Positions 1 to 7,708 of a DNA stretch of 40,880 bases are shown piece after piece. Source of the stretch: Trinickia symbiotica (GTDB taxonomy: Bacteria; Pseudomonadota; Gammaproteobacteria; Burkholderiales; Burkholderiaceae); contig NZ_PTIR01000034.1 of the NCBI RefSeq assembly GCF_002934455.1, forward strand, positions 1-40,880, in the 5' to 3' direction. A program made the translations under genes and the position numbers. How positions within the stretch are numbered: position 1 is the first letter of the stretch; each line of letters starts with the position of its first letter. The notes beneath the pieces were generated by a model. It did no database searches, was not told the DNA's origin, and saw only the letters and a list, made by a program, of their open reading frames with translations.

Positions 1-134
1 GCTAACCGCGTCAGAGCAAGATACGCCTCCGTGCTCACCCACATATCCAGACGTCGATCACCGTTGCCATCCTTGCCTGCCGTGTCGCGCCTTGCTCGAT
101 AAGCCGCTTGCCGTTGTGCCGTCGTTTGTGTCAT
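1..134 (-). CDS. Small basic protein, N-terminal part only (putative DNA-binding, RHH-like)
   Basis: Reading the minus strand from the ATG at 134 gives 44 uninterrupted codons running off the window. The product starts MTQTTAQRQAAYRARRD and continues with RRLDMWVSTEAYLALTRLA. An Arg-rich start followed by a short R-L-x-x-W-V-S strand and a helix resembles small ribbon-helix-helix-like proteins found on proteobacterial chromosomes, phages and mobile elements. A purine-rich GAGGGAG lies about 7 nt before the start. The gene is divergent from the transporter operon and the two palindromes at 149-190 lie between them. The family call is from memory of similar N-termini; the rest of the gene is outside the window. 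Confidence 0.5.
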   Translation of the reverse strand, partial: MTQTTAQRQAAYRARRDTAGKDGNGDRRLDMWVSTEAYLALTRL

Positions 135-148
135 CTCCCATCTCCCTC

Positions 149-161
149 GTTACCCGGTAAC
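149..161. promoter_or_regulatory. LacI/GntR-type operator, copy 1
   Basis: GTTACCCGGTAAC, an imperfect palindrome centred on one C. It resembles the gluconate-repressor (LacI-family GntR) operator core GTTACCGGTAAC. An identical copy starts 29 bp downstream. It sits between the divergent small gene and the transporter operon, so it may control both. No LacI-family gene is in the window, so the regulator must be elsewhere. Confidence 0.7.
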
Positions 162-177
162 TATCGATTCGAAAGAT

Positions 178-190
178 GTTACCCGGTAAC
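178..190. promoter_or_regulatory. LacI/GntR-type operator, copy 2
   Basis: Exact second copy of GTTACCCGGTAAC, start-to-start distance 29 bp, ending about 42 bp before the transporter start at 233. Two identical sites about three helical turns apart suggest cooperative repressor binding at the promoter of the 233-5789 operon. This is inference from spacing and family precedent. Confidence 0.7.
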
Positions 191-232
191 GCGAAACCTA
201 ACGATGTGGGGCAGATTTAGCGCTTACGACCA

Positions 233-1522
233 ATGCATGCGGCAGCAGTACCAGCGCTTCGGAAAACTACGGTGCGCTGGAACATCTTCTTGATCATGCT
301 GTTGCTCGTCACAGTCAACTATATCGACCGTGCTTCGCTATCGGTTGCGATGCCACTGCTCGCCAAGGAGTTCTCGCTTTCCCCCGTTATGCAGGGGTTG
401 ATCCTGAGTTCTTTCTTCTGGTCCTACACCTTGATGCAGGTCCCGGGCGGCGTATTCGTCGATCGCTTCAAGCCGCGCGCCGTGCTCGCGGTATGTACGC
501 TTGCGTGGGGGGGCTTTCAGGCCTTAGCGGCCGTTGCCACGAGTGCCCTGGCCCTGCTTTTGACGCGAATCGGTTTGGGCGTCGCCGAGGCACCGGTCGC
601 TTCGGCCGGCGGTGCACTCAATGCCGCATGGTTGACGCAGCATGAACGTGTGCGCGGTGCGTCGCTGATGGACGGTGGCTCCCCGCTCGGCGCGGCGCTC
701 GGCTCCATATTGATTGCATGGCTCATTCTCGTCGCGCATTCGTGGCGCGCGGCCTTCGCGATCGCCGGCATCGGTACGATCCTGTGTGGTATCGGCGCGT
801 GGCTGTACATCAAGAATAGCCCTCGCGACCATTCAGGCGTCAACAAAGCGGAGATGGCGCACATCGAAGATGCGCAGGCACTCGAACGTGCCAAGGAAGG
901 CGGCGATCTGTCTGGCAAGGCCATCGATTTCTTGAAATACCGGTCCGTCTGGCTCATGTTTTTTGGGTTCATGTGCTGCACAACGCTTTACTACGGACTC
1001 CTTACCTGGATGCCAACGTACTTGCACAAGGCGCATGGCATGGATTTGCGGCAAATGGGCGATGCAAGCTTCGTGATCTTTTTGTGCGGGTTCGCCGGCG
1101 AATTGGTTGGCGGCTACATCGGAGACAAATGGCTGGCAAGCGGGGCATCGCCGAACCTGGTCATGCGTGTCCTTTTCGGCGTAGCGGGCATCGTCGCCAC
1201 GGTGGCTGTGTTCAGCGTGGCTTATGCGCGAAGCGCCAGCGTCGTAGTCATCTTGCTGTCGGTGACGCTCTTCTTCCTGCGCTGGGGTGGCCTCTATTGG
1301 TCGATTCCGGCGATGCTTGCTTCGCGCACCAAGGTCGGCACTTTGGGGGGGCTGCTCAATTTCGGCGGCAATCTTGGGGGCATGATCATCCCGATCGTGG
1401 TGGGCGCGATCGTCGAGTACACCGGCTCCTATTTCCTCGCGCTGATGTGCTTCGCTGCAATGGGCCTCGGTCTGCTTGTGTGTTCGATGGGCATCGACTA
1501 CACGCGCAAGATTCCTGTGTAA
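233..1522 (+). CDS. MFS transporter, anion:cation symporter type (hexuronate/glucarate-like)
   Basis: A 429-residue integral membrane protein with about 12 hydrophobic segments, the usual length of ACS-family MFS carriers (ExuT, GarP/GudP, phthalate and related permeases). The first helix carries N-Y-I-D-R-A (about residues 28-33), a hallmark of this family, and the loop after helix 2 has G-G-V-F-V-D-R-F, an MFS signature. A charged central loop follows helix 6. It is the first gene of a six-gene operon and probably brings an organic anion into the cytoplasm for the enzymes behind it. The start at 233 has only a weak ribosome site and could be slightly off. The substrate cannot be read from sequence; the neighbours suggest a D-amino acid, hydroxy-amino acid or derived acid. 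Confidence 0.9.
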   Translation: MHAAAVPALRKTTVRWNIFLIMLLLVTVNYIDRASLSVAMPLLAKEFSLSPVMQGLILSSFFWSYTLMQVPGGVFVDRFKPRAVLAVCTLAWGGFQALAAVATSALALLLTRIGLGVAEAPVASAGGALNAAWLTQHERVRGASLMDGGSPLGAALGSILIAWLILVAHSWRAAFAIAGIGTILCGIGAWLYIKNSPRDHSGVNKAEMAHIEDAQALERAKEGGDLSGKAIDFLKYRSVWLMFFGFMCCTTLYYGLLTWMPTYLHKAHGMDLRQMGDASFVIFLCGFAGELVGGYIGDKWLASGASPNLVMRVLFGVAGIVATVAVFSVAYARSASVVVILLSVTLFFLRWGGLYWSIPAMLASRTKVGTLGGLLNFGGNLGGMIIPIVVGAIVEYTGSYFLALMCFAAMGLGLLVCSMGIDYTRKIPV

Positions 1523-1573
1523 CGACTTGATGCCGTTCACGACCTAACTTTTCAACGAAAGGAAATTGAGGCA

Positions 1574-2551
1574 ATGGCCTTCGAGCACATCGAAAACATC
1601 ATCGGCCAAACTGTGCGGCGCGACATCAGCCGTATGGTCGGATTTGCGCAAGGGTCGCTGCAACGCGCGGCGCGTTCGATCATCGCTACGCCAAATGCGC
1701 ATGTCGGCATCGTCACCGGTTTTTTCATTCGCAACGCTGTTCCCCCTTCGCCGGAAACCGACGGCCTTGGAGGCATGGCCCATCTCGCGGCCGGCCTGGC
1801 GAATGCGGGGATTCCCGTGACTGTCATTTCGGACGCGCCCTGCGGCAAAGCCGTGTGGGCCGTCACTACTGAGTTGCCCGAGACGGTTTCTCTCGAGATC
1901 ACCTCGCTCACGGGAGCCTCGGTGCGCTCCCTCCGCGAGCGCCTCGCAACGGGCGGGCGGCCGATTACACACTTGATTGCCATCGAACGACCCGCACCAG
2001 GCAGCGACGGCAAACCGCACCGCGAGTATGGCGCTGATATGACCGCTGATACAGCGCCACTTCACATCCTATTTGATGAACCCGGATGGCATCGCCCATG
2101 GGTCACGATCGGGATTGGGGACGGTGGAAACGAAATCGGCATGAGTGTGTTGCCCGAAACCATCGTGCGTGAGGACATTCCGAACGGCGAACTGATTGCC
2201 TCCAGGACACCAACAGACCACCTCATCGTTGCCGGTGTATCGAACTGGGGCGGATGGGGACTCCTGCTGGCGATGGCGCTGGCCGATCCTGCACGCGCCC
2301 CCCAATTCCTTCACGATTTCACGCCAGAAAGAGACCTCGCGTTCCTGAAGGCTGCGGTGGAAGTTGGGCAAGCCGTGGATGATAGCCGGGTAGACAGGCC
2401 GGCCCGGCCGATGTTGAGCGTTGACCGGCTTCCGTTCGAGGACCATGCGCGCGTGCTGTCCCAGTTGCGTTCCTTCGTGCTTGGGTGTCTCGGCGCGGGC
2501 GCTGCGGCTTGCGATAGCGCGGGCGCACGGGCGCTCGCTGAACCGCAATAA
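1574..2551 (+). CDS. DUF4392 / D-glutamate cyclase-like protein
   Basis: 325 residues. The signature T-I-G-I-G-D-G-G-N-E-I-G-M lies at about residues 178-190. Upstream are V-G-I-V-T-G-F-F-I (44-52), E-T-D-G-L-G-G (61-67) and E-R-P-A-P-G-x-D-G (138-146). This set matches the C-terminal domain of mammalian D-glutamate cyclase (DGLUCY), which converts D-glutamate to 5-oxo-D-proline; bacterial stand-alone versions have no settled role. The DUF1445-type N-terminal domain present in the mammalian enzyme is absent. A GAAAGGA ribosome site precedes the start. The gene lies 51 bp after the transporter and 46 bp before the PLP enzyme, so it is co-transcribed. Inference: it acts on a D-glutamate-like or lactam-forming intermediate of the operon's substrate. 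Confidence 0.85.
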   Translation: MAFEHIENIIGQTVRRDISRMVGFAQGSLQRAARSIIATPNAHVGIVTGFFIRNAVPPSPETDGLGGMAHLAAGLANAGIPVTVISDAPCGKAVWAVTTELPETVSLEITSLTGASVRSLRERLATGGRPITHLIAIERPAPGSDGKPHREYGADMTADTAPLHILFDEPGWHRPWVTIGIGDGGNEIGMSVLPETIVREDIPNGELIASRTPTDHLIVAGVSNWGGWGLLLAMALADPARAPQFLHDFTPERDLAFLKAAVEVGQAVDDSRVDRPARPMLSVDRLPFEDHARVLSQLRSFVLGCLGAGAAACDSAGARALAEPQ

Positions 2552-2597
2552 CTCTCCATACATCGGCCGATGCACCATGATGAAAGGACAACAGGAA

Positions 2598-3704
2598 ATG
2601 CCGACCGCGTGTCAGCGTACAGTCACCAACGCGCCGCAGTGGGCGCGCTCGCTGCCGGCGGATGTCAGGACCCCTTGCTTTGTTGTTGATGAAGAGGGTG
2701 TGATAGAGAATCTGCGCGCGACCGCGCGCGTTTGCGGCGGTATCGAGCGGTTGATGCCGCACGTCAAAACGCATAGAGCAGGCTGGATCGTCGAACTTTG
2801 CTTGCGTGAAGGGGTTCGTGCATTTAAAACGGCAACCATTGCGGAAACAGCGATGGTTCTGGCCGCCGGCGCGCCATATGTGGTATGGGCCTACCCGAGT
2901 CTCAACAAGGCGAACATCCGCGCCCTGCTCCAAGCTGCGCAAGCACATCCGCAAGCAACGATCGGCGCGCTTGTCGACTCGCATGCCGGGTTCGCCGCGT
3001 GGCGTGAGGTGCTTTCACAAGCGGTGGACCCCGTGCGCAATCTCACCCTGATCGTCGATCTCGATCCCGGAATGGGCCGCACGGGTATGCCACTCGATGA
3101 ATCCGCGATTGAACTTGCGCATGCAGTCAACGCCTTGGATTACTTCGGTGGCTGGCACGTCTACGACGGCCATATCCAGGGCAGCGACGCGGACGTGCGG
3201 CGAAAGCGGATCGGCGAAGTCATGCGACACATTGCTGGACTGCTCGGTCGTGCGTCGGCTGAGGGCTTGTCCAATGAACTGATTGCCGGCGGCAGCTACA
3301 GCTTTGACGTCTGGCCCGCCTCGCTCGCCAAGTACGTCGGACCTGGCAGTTGGACTTACTCGAGCGCTCAACACGACGAAGAGCTCCCGGATCGAGAATG
3401 GCGACCGAGCGCTTTCGTGCTTGCCACCGTCATCGCGACAAAAGGCGCGACGGCGACGCTCGATGCCGGTGCCAAGGCGATTTCGCCCGACAAGCCCGTC
3501 ACTGACCGCTTCCGCTGGCCCGGCAAGATCATGATGATGAGCGAAGAGCATGTCGTCGTGGAGAACGCCGGCTTTGCCGTCGGTGATCGCGTTTTGCTGC
3601 TACCTCGCCATGCCTGTACGACCGCCTATCTCTATCAGAACGCGCTTGTTTTGGCACGCAATGGCGAATGGACGTTGCGTGCGCAGCTCGGCAGCCAAAG
3701 GTGA
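2598..3704 (+). CDS. Fold-III PLP enzyme, D-threonine aldolase / D-serine dehydratase family
   Basis: 368 residues from the ATG at 2598, chosen because AAAGGA lies 9 nt upstream; in-frame ATGs at 2577 and 2580 are alternatives. The N-terminal alanine-racemase-like barrel has the PLP lysine in H-V-K-T-H-R (Lys57) and L-I-V-D-L-D-P-G-M-G-R-T-G. The C-terminal metal-binding domain has R-H-A-C-T-T (His338, Cys340), the Zn/Mn ligand pair of eukaryotic-type D-serine dehydratase and D-threonine aldolase. The family includes D-serine dehydratase, D-threonine aldolase, 3-hydroxyaspartate dehydratase and beta-hydroxyaspartate aldolase. Dehydratases release an enamine, which would explain the RidA gene immediately downstream. 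The exact substrate is unknown. Confidence 0.9.
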   Translation: MPTACQRTVTNAPQWARSLPADVRTPCFVVDEEGVIENLRATARVCGGIERLMPHVKTHRAGWIVELCLREGVRAFKTATIAETAMVLAAGAPYVVWAYPSLNKANIRALLQAAQAHPQATIGALVDSHAGFAAWREVLSQAVDPVRNLTLIVDLDPGMGRTGMPLDESAIELAHAVNALDYFGGWHVYDGHIQGSDADVRRKRIGEVMRHIAGLLGRASAEGLSNELIAGGSYSFDVWPASLAKYVGPGSWTYSSAQHDEELPDREWRPSAFVLATVIATKGATATLDAGAKAISPDKPVTDRFRWPGKIMMMSEEHVVVENAGFAVGDRVLLLPRHACTTAYLYQNALVLARNGEWTLRAQLGSQR

Positions 3705-3762
3705 AAACGCCTCGACGCCTGCAACGCAGAGCCTGGCCTGAAAACCATGATGGAAGGAACGC

Positions 3763-4161
3763 ATGAACGTCAATCACCGCAGAAATGCGCGCGCAGTCGA
3801 AGTCGATGGTGTAGCAACCGGAGGCCATTACTCGCCGGCCATGGTAGCCGGGGGCTTTGTATTCGTGGCCGGGCAAACGCCGCGCGACGCCCAAAGGCGA
3901 ATCGTCGGGCAAACAATCGAAGAGCAGACCACCGCGGTACTCGACAATTTATCAAAGGTCCTGGCGGCGGCGGGCGCCAACCTCGATGACGTGGTGAAGG
4001 TGACGGTCTATCTCGCGGATCTCGGTTCGTTCGAAAAATTCAATTCGGTATTTGCGAAGTACTTTAGCGAGTTCAAGCCCGCCCGGACGACCGTCGAATG
4101 CGGACTCCCGGGCATCATGGTGGAGATCGACGCCATCGCGTATGTCGGCAACTCCTCGTGA
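3763..4161 (+). CDS. RidA family enamine/imine deaminase
   Basis: 132 residues, typical of the YjgF/YER057c/UK114 family. Seen are G-G-F-V-F-V-A-G-Q-T-P (30-40), the conserved arginine in K-P-A-R-T-T-V-E (Arg108), and E-I-D-A-I-A-Y at the C-terminus (Glu123 equivalent to the water-activating acid). RidA proteins form trimers and hydrolyse reactive 2-aminoacrylate or other imine/enamine products of PLP enzymes to ketoacids. GGAAGGA stands just before the ATG. Lying 58 bp after the PLP dehydratase-like gene, it probably handles that enzyme's product. Divergent members of this family do other jobs, so the exact reaction is inferred. Confidence 0.9.
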   Translation: MNVNHRRNARAVEVDGVATGGHYSPAMVAGGFVFVAGQTPRDAQRRIVGQTIEEQTTAVLDNLSKVLAAAGANLDDVVKVTVYLADLGSFEKFNSVFAKYFSEFKPARTTVECGLPGIMVEIDAIAYVGNSS

Positions 4162-4259
4162 CTAAGCACGACGACTGCTGCGGCGACAGCGTGTCTTTGC
4201 AAGCATGCAGGCGCGTTTTGCGAGGCACCCGCGCGAAGACGAATCGATAAGGAAAGAAG

Positions 4260-5045
4260 ATGGATCTAGGCATCAAAGGAAAACGTGCGCTCGTGCTCAG
4301 CGCGGGCGGGGGACTGGGAGGCGCCATCGCGTTAGCGTTGGCGCGCGAAGGCGTTACCGTCTGCGTGGCGGACCGGGATAAAGGCGCGTTGGCTGCGACA
4401 GCCGAGCGCATCAAGGCGGCAGGTGGTAACAGCCACTCGTTCGTCTTTGACCTCGGCAAGCCCGAGCAGTGGGCGGCTGGCATCGAGGAAGCGCTATCGC
4501 GAACCGGGGGTATCGATATCCTCGTCAACAACACCGGCGGACCGCCGCCTGGTCCGGCATTCGGACATTCGTCCGAGACATGGAAATCCGCGTTCGAAGC
4601 GATGGTGCTATCCGTCATCGGCATCACCGATCTCATCTTGCCGGGTATGCGCGAGCGCGGCTGGGGGCGCATCATTACGAGCACCTCTTCGGGCGTGATC
4701 GCCCCGATCGCGAATCTCGGGCTTTCCAATGCGACGCGGACGTCACTGCTTGGCTGGTCGAAGACACTCGCCAGAGATGTTGCGGCGTACAGCATCACCG
4801 TCAACGTGATGATTCCCGGGCGCATCGCTACCGCACGGACGCAGTTCCTCGATGAAGCAAAGGCTGGGCGCGAAGGCCGGGACGTCGCGGCTGTCCAGTG
4901 CGAGAGCGCTGCCGGTATCCCAACTGGCCGCTACGGTCGACCTGAAGAATACGCCGACGTCGCCGCGTTCCTCGCCAGCGACCGCGCGTCGTACGTGACC
5001 GGATCCACGATCCGCGTCGACGGCGGGCTCATTCCCAGCATCTGA
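4260..5045 (+). CDS. SDR-family protein lacking the usual Tyr-x-x-x-Lys
   Basis: 261 residues with a Rossmann start (S-A-G-G-G-L-G-G, 14-21), N-N-T-G-G (90-94), the serine region S-T-S-S (141-144) and the C-terminal S-Y-V-T-G-S-T-I-R-V-D-G-G-L. Aligned on the L-L-G-W-S-K-T-L-A helix, the catalytic Tyr and Lys are replaced by Ser156 and Arg160 (S-N-A-T-R), so normal SDR proton transfer looks unlikely. A subgroup annotated as 3-oxoacyl-ACP-reductase-like shares this kind of change. GATAAGGAAAG precedes the ATG. It is the fifth gene of the operon. It may be an oxidoreductase with altered chemistry or a non-redox enzyme (lyase or binding protein). Fold call strong, activity unknown. Confidence 0.88.
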   Translation: MDLGIKGKRALVLSAGGGLGGAIALALAREGVTVCVADRDKGALAATAERIKAAGGNSHSFVFDLGKPEQWAAGIEEALSRTGGIDILVNNTGGPPPGPAFGHSSETWKSAFEAMVLSVIGITDLILPGMRERGWGRIITSTSSGVIAPIANLGLSNATRTSLLGWSKTLARDVAAYSITVNVMIPGRIATARTQFLDEAKAGREGRDVAAVQCESAAGIPTGRYGRPEEYADVAAFLASDRASYVTGSTIRVDGGLIPSI

Positions 5046-5087
5046 TTGCTTATCGCACTCAGGCATTTCCCAATACAGGACCTTCTT

Positions 5088-5789
5088 ATGGCCGCTACCG
5101 ATGCTTCCCGATTCAATGCGCTTGCTGGCGTGACGACAGCCACGCTGACGACCATCCTGTTGAAAAAGGGTTTGCGCAACGTATGGATCCGCGGTGCATT
5201 TCCCCTCGCGCCGGGTTACGCGCGCGTCGCAGGGCGCGCATTCACTGTGCGGTTCGTGCCAGCTCGCGAAGATCTTGCTACCCCCGAATCATGGGCGTCC
5301 CCCAAGTCGAGCCGCGGCGCCATCGAACAGATGCCCGAAGGTTGCATCGCAGTGGTCGACGCAATGGGCGTCAAAGACGCCGGTATCTGGGGCGATATCC
5401 TGTGTGCGCGCATGACCCAGCGCCGCGTGGCCGCGCTGGTTACTGACGGCGTCGTCCGGGACCTCGCGGGCGTTCTTGGCACGGGGCTGCCGGTATGGGC
5501 AAGTGGCGCGGCGGCTCGCCCGTCTGTCGCTGGCCTAACGTTTGTCGACTGGCAACAACCGGTTGCATGTGGTGGCGTCGCCGTCTTTCCGGACGATGTA
5601 TTGGTGGCCGACCAGGATGGTGCTGTCGTAATCCCCGCTTTGCTCGTTGACGAGATCATCGATGCGGCGCTGGAGCAGGAGCGCTTTGAGGGGTGGATTA
5701 TGCAGGAAGTTAATGCTGGAGCCGCTCTCCCTGGATTGTATCCGCCCAACGCAGCCAACAAGGCCAAGTATGAAGCCACCAAACGGTGA
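5088..5789 (+). CDS. RraA / 4-hydroxy-4-methyl-2-oxoglutarate aldolase-like protein
   Basis: 233 residues from the ATG at 5088, preceded by ACAGGA at 7 nt; an upstream in-frame ATG at 5046 lacks a ribosome site. The family motifs G-I-W-G-D-I-L (99-105) and V-T-D-G-V-V-R-D (118-125) supply the residues that hold the divalent metal and pyruvyl moiety in HMG aldolases and related oxaloacetate decarboxylases. P-D-D-V-L-V-A-D-Q-D-G follows near the end. RNase E-inhibiting RraA proteins share the fold but have a different context. As the last gene of a catabolic operon it more likely cleaves or decarboxylates a 2-oxo acid, giving pyruvate. That role is inferred from operon logic. Confidence 0.85.
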   Translation: MAATDASRFNALAGVTTATLTTILLKKGLRNVWIRGAFPLAPGYARVAGRAFTVRFVPAREDLATPESWASPKSSRGAIEQMPEGCIAVVDAMGVKDAGIWGDILCARMTQRRVAALVTDGVVRDLAGVLGTGLPVWASGAAARPSVAGLTFVDWQQPVACGGVAVFPDDVLVADQDGAVVIPALLVDEIIDAALEQERFEGWIMQEVNAGAALPGLYPPNAANKAKYEATKR

Positions 5790-6057
5790 CATAGGCGCGG
5801 CAGGCGCAACGACACAGCTCACACTTCTCGGCCGCGTGGAAATGATTTTTTGATTGAATGGCGGAAATACCATCGGAAGCGGTCGTTGTATTGATGCGCG
5901 CGCGTATGCCTGCTTGGGGTCGCCGGCCGCGTCAGGCAGGAGTCGGCCAGTTCGGACTCTTCCAGTCAGTGTCTGGTCTATGGTTGGCCCACGTGGCAGG
6001 ATGGTCATGGAATAGTCGATGGCCGGTTGGGTTTGCTGTTGACAGACCGTGGGTCAA
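5790..6057. other. Intergenic, no gene seen
   Basis: Between the operon end and the minus-strand hairpin at 6058. Open frames here have no recognisable motif and no ribosome site. No clear plus-strand terminator was found for the operon. Confidence 0.5.
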
Positions 6058-6089
6058 AAACCTGCTCACCTTGCCAAGCGAGCAGGTTT
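6058..6089 (-). terminator. Rho-independent terminator (minus strand)
   Basis: AAACCTGCTC at 6058-6067 pairs perfectly with GAGCAGGTTT at 6080-6089 around a 12-nt loop. Read on the minus strand the stem is followed by a run of five T, while the plus side has only three, so the signal points to minus-strand transcripts. It lies 13 bp beyond the stop of the HAF-like remnant. Confidence 0.75.
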
Positions 6090-6102
6090 GTGCAGAGGTC
6101 AA

Positions 6103-6640
6103 TCAACGGTGCGAAATCCATACGAAGCCATGACACGACGCAAACGTCGGATCGCAGAAGTTGCCCGCAACGGCGCCCGGATCGTTGATCGCAAATGGAG
6201 ACGTAAATCCCGACCCTGGCGGGTCGATGGTGGCAAACGTCCCCTGTTGTGTGCGCACAAAACCGTGTTGGGCCGAGAAGTCCGAGGGGATGGTCCACCC
6301 GGTCGTATCACCGGCTGCATTGATCGCATCGAGTTGGGTCGCGTAGTTATCGCCCGGGGCATCGACGACGGTCATCGTGCCATCGGCCGCACGCAGAAAC
6401 GCGTGGACCGCGTCGCATTGTGCGTCGCTGCAAAAGCTTCCGGCAGCCGTTCCCTGGGCATTCAGGGCGATCGTCGGGGAGAAATGTGGCCGATCGCCCG
6501 AGAATCGGCAGCATCGCGCCTGCAACGCTGTTGTTAGTGAGCAGCAATACGTCGGCGACGTAAGGTGTCAACGAGGTCGACACCCTGTCGCAGGCAATGC
6601 CTATCGGCCGCGGGTTCATCATGTCACTGGCTGTTCGTTG
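6103..6640 (-). pseudogene. HAF-repeat-like exported protein remnant, frameshifted
   Basis: The C-terminal 110 or so residues repeat the pattern of extracellular HAF-type repeats: H-A-F-L-R-A-x-D-G-T (about 6390-6420), I-N-A-A-G-D-T-T-G-W, H-G-F-V-R-T-Q-Q-G-T-F, I-D-P-P-G-S-G-F-T-S-P-F-A-I-N and C-H-G-F-V-W at the stop (6103). The frame has no credible start. The preceding sequence (V-A-D-V-L-L-L-T-N-N-S-V-A-G-A-M-L) continues in another minus frame and joins near 6480, as expected for a single-frameshift break. The 5' end is missing, since no signal peptide is seen. The terminator at 6058-6089 still follows it. A sequencing error at the shift is possible, but the missing 5' end points to real decay. 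Confidence 0.6.
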
Positions 6641-6741
6641 CGGAGACTACGAAGATCCGAATGCCCCCGTTGAGGACGCCTTAAGAGGATCCAGGCACGA
6701 TAGCCGCATGGTCGAGCCGGTGTCGGGCGAGCCGGCGGCTT

Positions 6742-7092
6742 TCAATGACCGAAGAAAAGGTCGCAGTAACTTGCGGGGCCGACGCACGATGGTGAAGGAT
6801 TCGACACATGCGGGATAGTGCCGGAAGCTGAGAGGCCGTTGGTCGTCGTGCCGCCAACGCCACTGTTGGCCGCCTGCTGGCTGTCCTGTGCCGCAATCTT
6901 CGCTTCGGCAGCCTGAATTTGCTCGGGATACTTCGTTTGGTCGCCGTCGCCCACGCGATAGCCCGCCTGTTCAAGACGGATCAATTCCGCACGCACTTGC
7001 GCACGGGTGACGGGCGCGGTGCTCTGAGCGAAACTGACGACTGGGCTGGCAAGCGCACAGCTGGCGAGAACTAGGCATGCAAGGCTTTTCAT
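6742..7092 (-). CDS. DUF4148 family periplasmic protein
   Basis: 116 residues with a cleavable signal peptide (M-K-S-L-A-C-L-V-L-A-S-C-A-L-A, likely cut after S-F-A) and then the DUF4148 core V-T-R-A-Q-V-R-A-E-L-I-R-L-E-Q-A-G-Y (about 28-45) with Y-P-x-x-I-Q-A-A-E-A (55-64). The family is small, of unknown function, and very common in many copies in Burkholderiaceae, where it serves as a taxonomic clue. AAGGAG lies 7 nt before the ATG and fixes the start. The C-terminal tail is Ser/Gly-rich with two Cys (C-V-G-P-A-S-Y-C). It is probably monocistronic. Confidence 0.88.
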   Translation of the reverse strand: MKSLACLVLASCALASPVVSFAQSTAPVTRAQVRAELIRLEQAGYRVGDGDQTKYPEQIQAAEAKIAAQDSQQAANSGVGGTTTNGLSASGTIPHVSNPSPSCVGPASYCDLFFGH

Positions 7093-7708
7093 AATTGAGC
7101 TCCTTGATATATGGCTAACTTTGCGATCAGTACACTAAAGCAAACTGCAGCCATTTCTGCAGACAAACTGTAACTTGTGGTTAATATGGGAACGCGAGCC
7201 GCTGTTCGGTTATTGATACCCTCCTTGTGTCGAATTATGGTGCACTATTACGCCGTGTAACCGTGTCAGTTGTAGTTGCGCCGATAATTTGATGTTCGGC
7301 ATTAATTGTTTCTTTGCGGCCGAACAAACGTTCGGTCTCGCTTTACGACTATTCGTTACGGTGACTTCTTGGGAGTACGGCGCACGCCTGGTTAAAAGAA
7401 GGGATGCAGTTCGACGCGGCACACACGGAGCGAGCACTCAACATGCAATTGGCGAGCCCAGCTTGATCAGGATAACTTCGAGTCACGGGACTGCGCGGCG
7501 CACGAAAATATGCTTCATACTTGCGCGTTCAGGAGCTTTGACATTTCTCACCCAATGCTCGGCGCAGCGCGAGCAAATCTCAGGTAGGGACCCACCGCCT
7601 GGATCACGAACTTTTGTTCGGCAAAAAAACAGAACACTTGTCCATCGACTTCCTGGCGGACCGCTAGCACAATGGCGTGTAGCTGTACCTGATTCCCGGA
7701 GGCCTGTT
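7093..7708. other. Long intergenic region before the kinase pair
   Basis: About 616 bp, lower in GC than the surroundings. It must hold the DUF4148 promoter and the kinase promoter. A perfect small inverted repeat CCGAAC-AAAC-GTTCGG is at 7320-7335. An open frame upstream of 7709 continues the kinase frame but has no family resemblance and no ribosome site, so I treat it as noncoding. Confidence 0.5.

Noticed and set aside
7320-7335. Inverted repeat CCGAAC-AAAC-GTTCGG as an operator
   Set aside because: Only 6-bp arms, single occurrence, no matching site near related genes; not enough to call.
7289-7708. N-terminal extension of kinase copy 1 to 7289
   Set aside because: No ribosome site, no similarity to copy 2 and odd composition; GGAGG at 7698-7702 supports the start at 7709.
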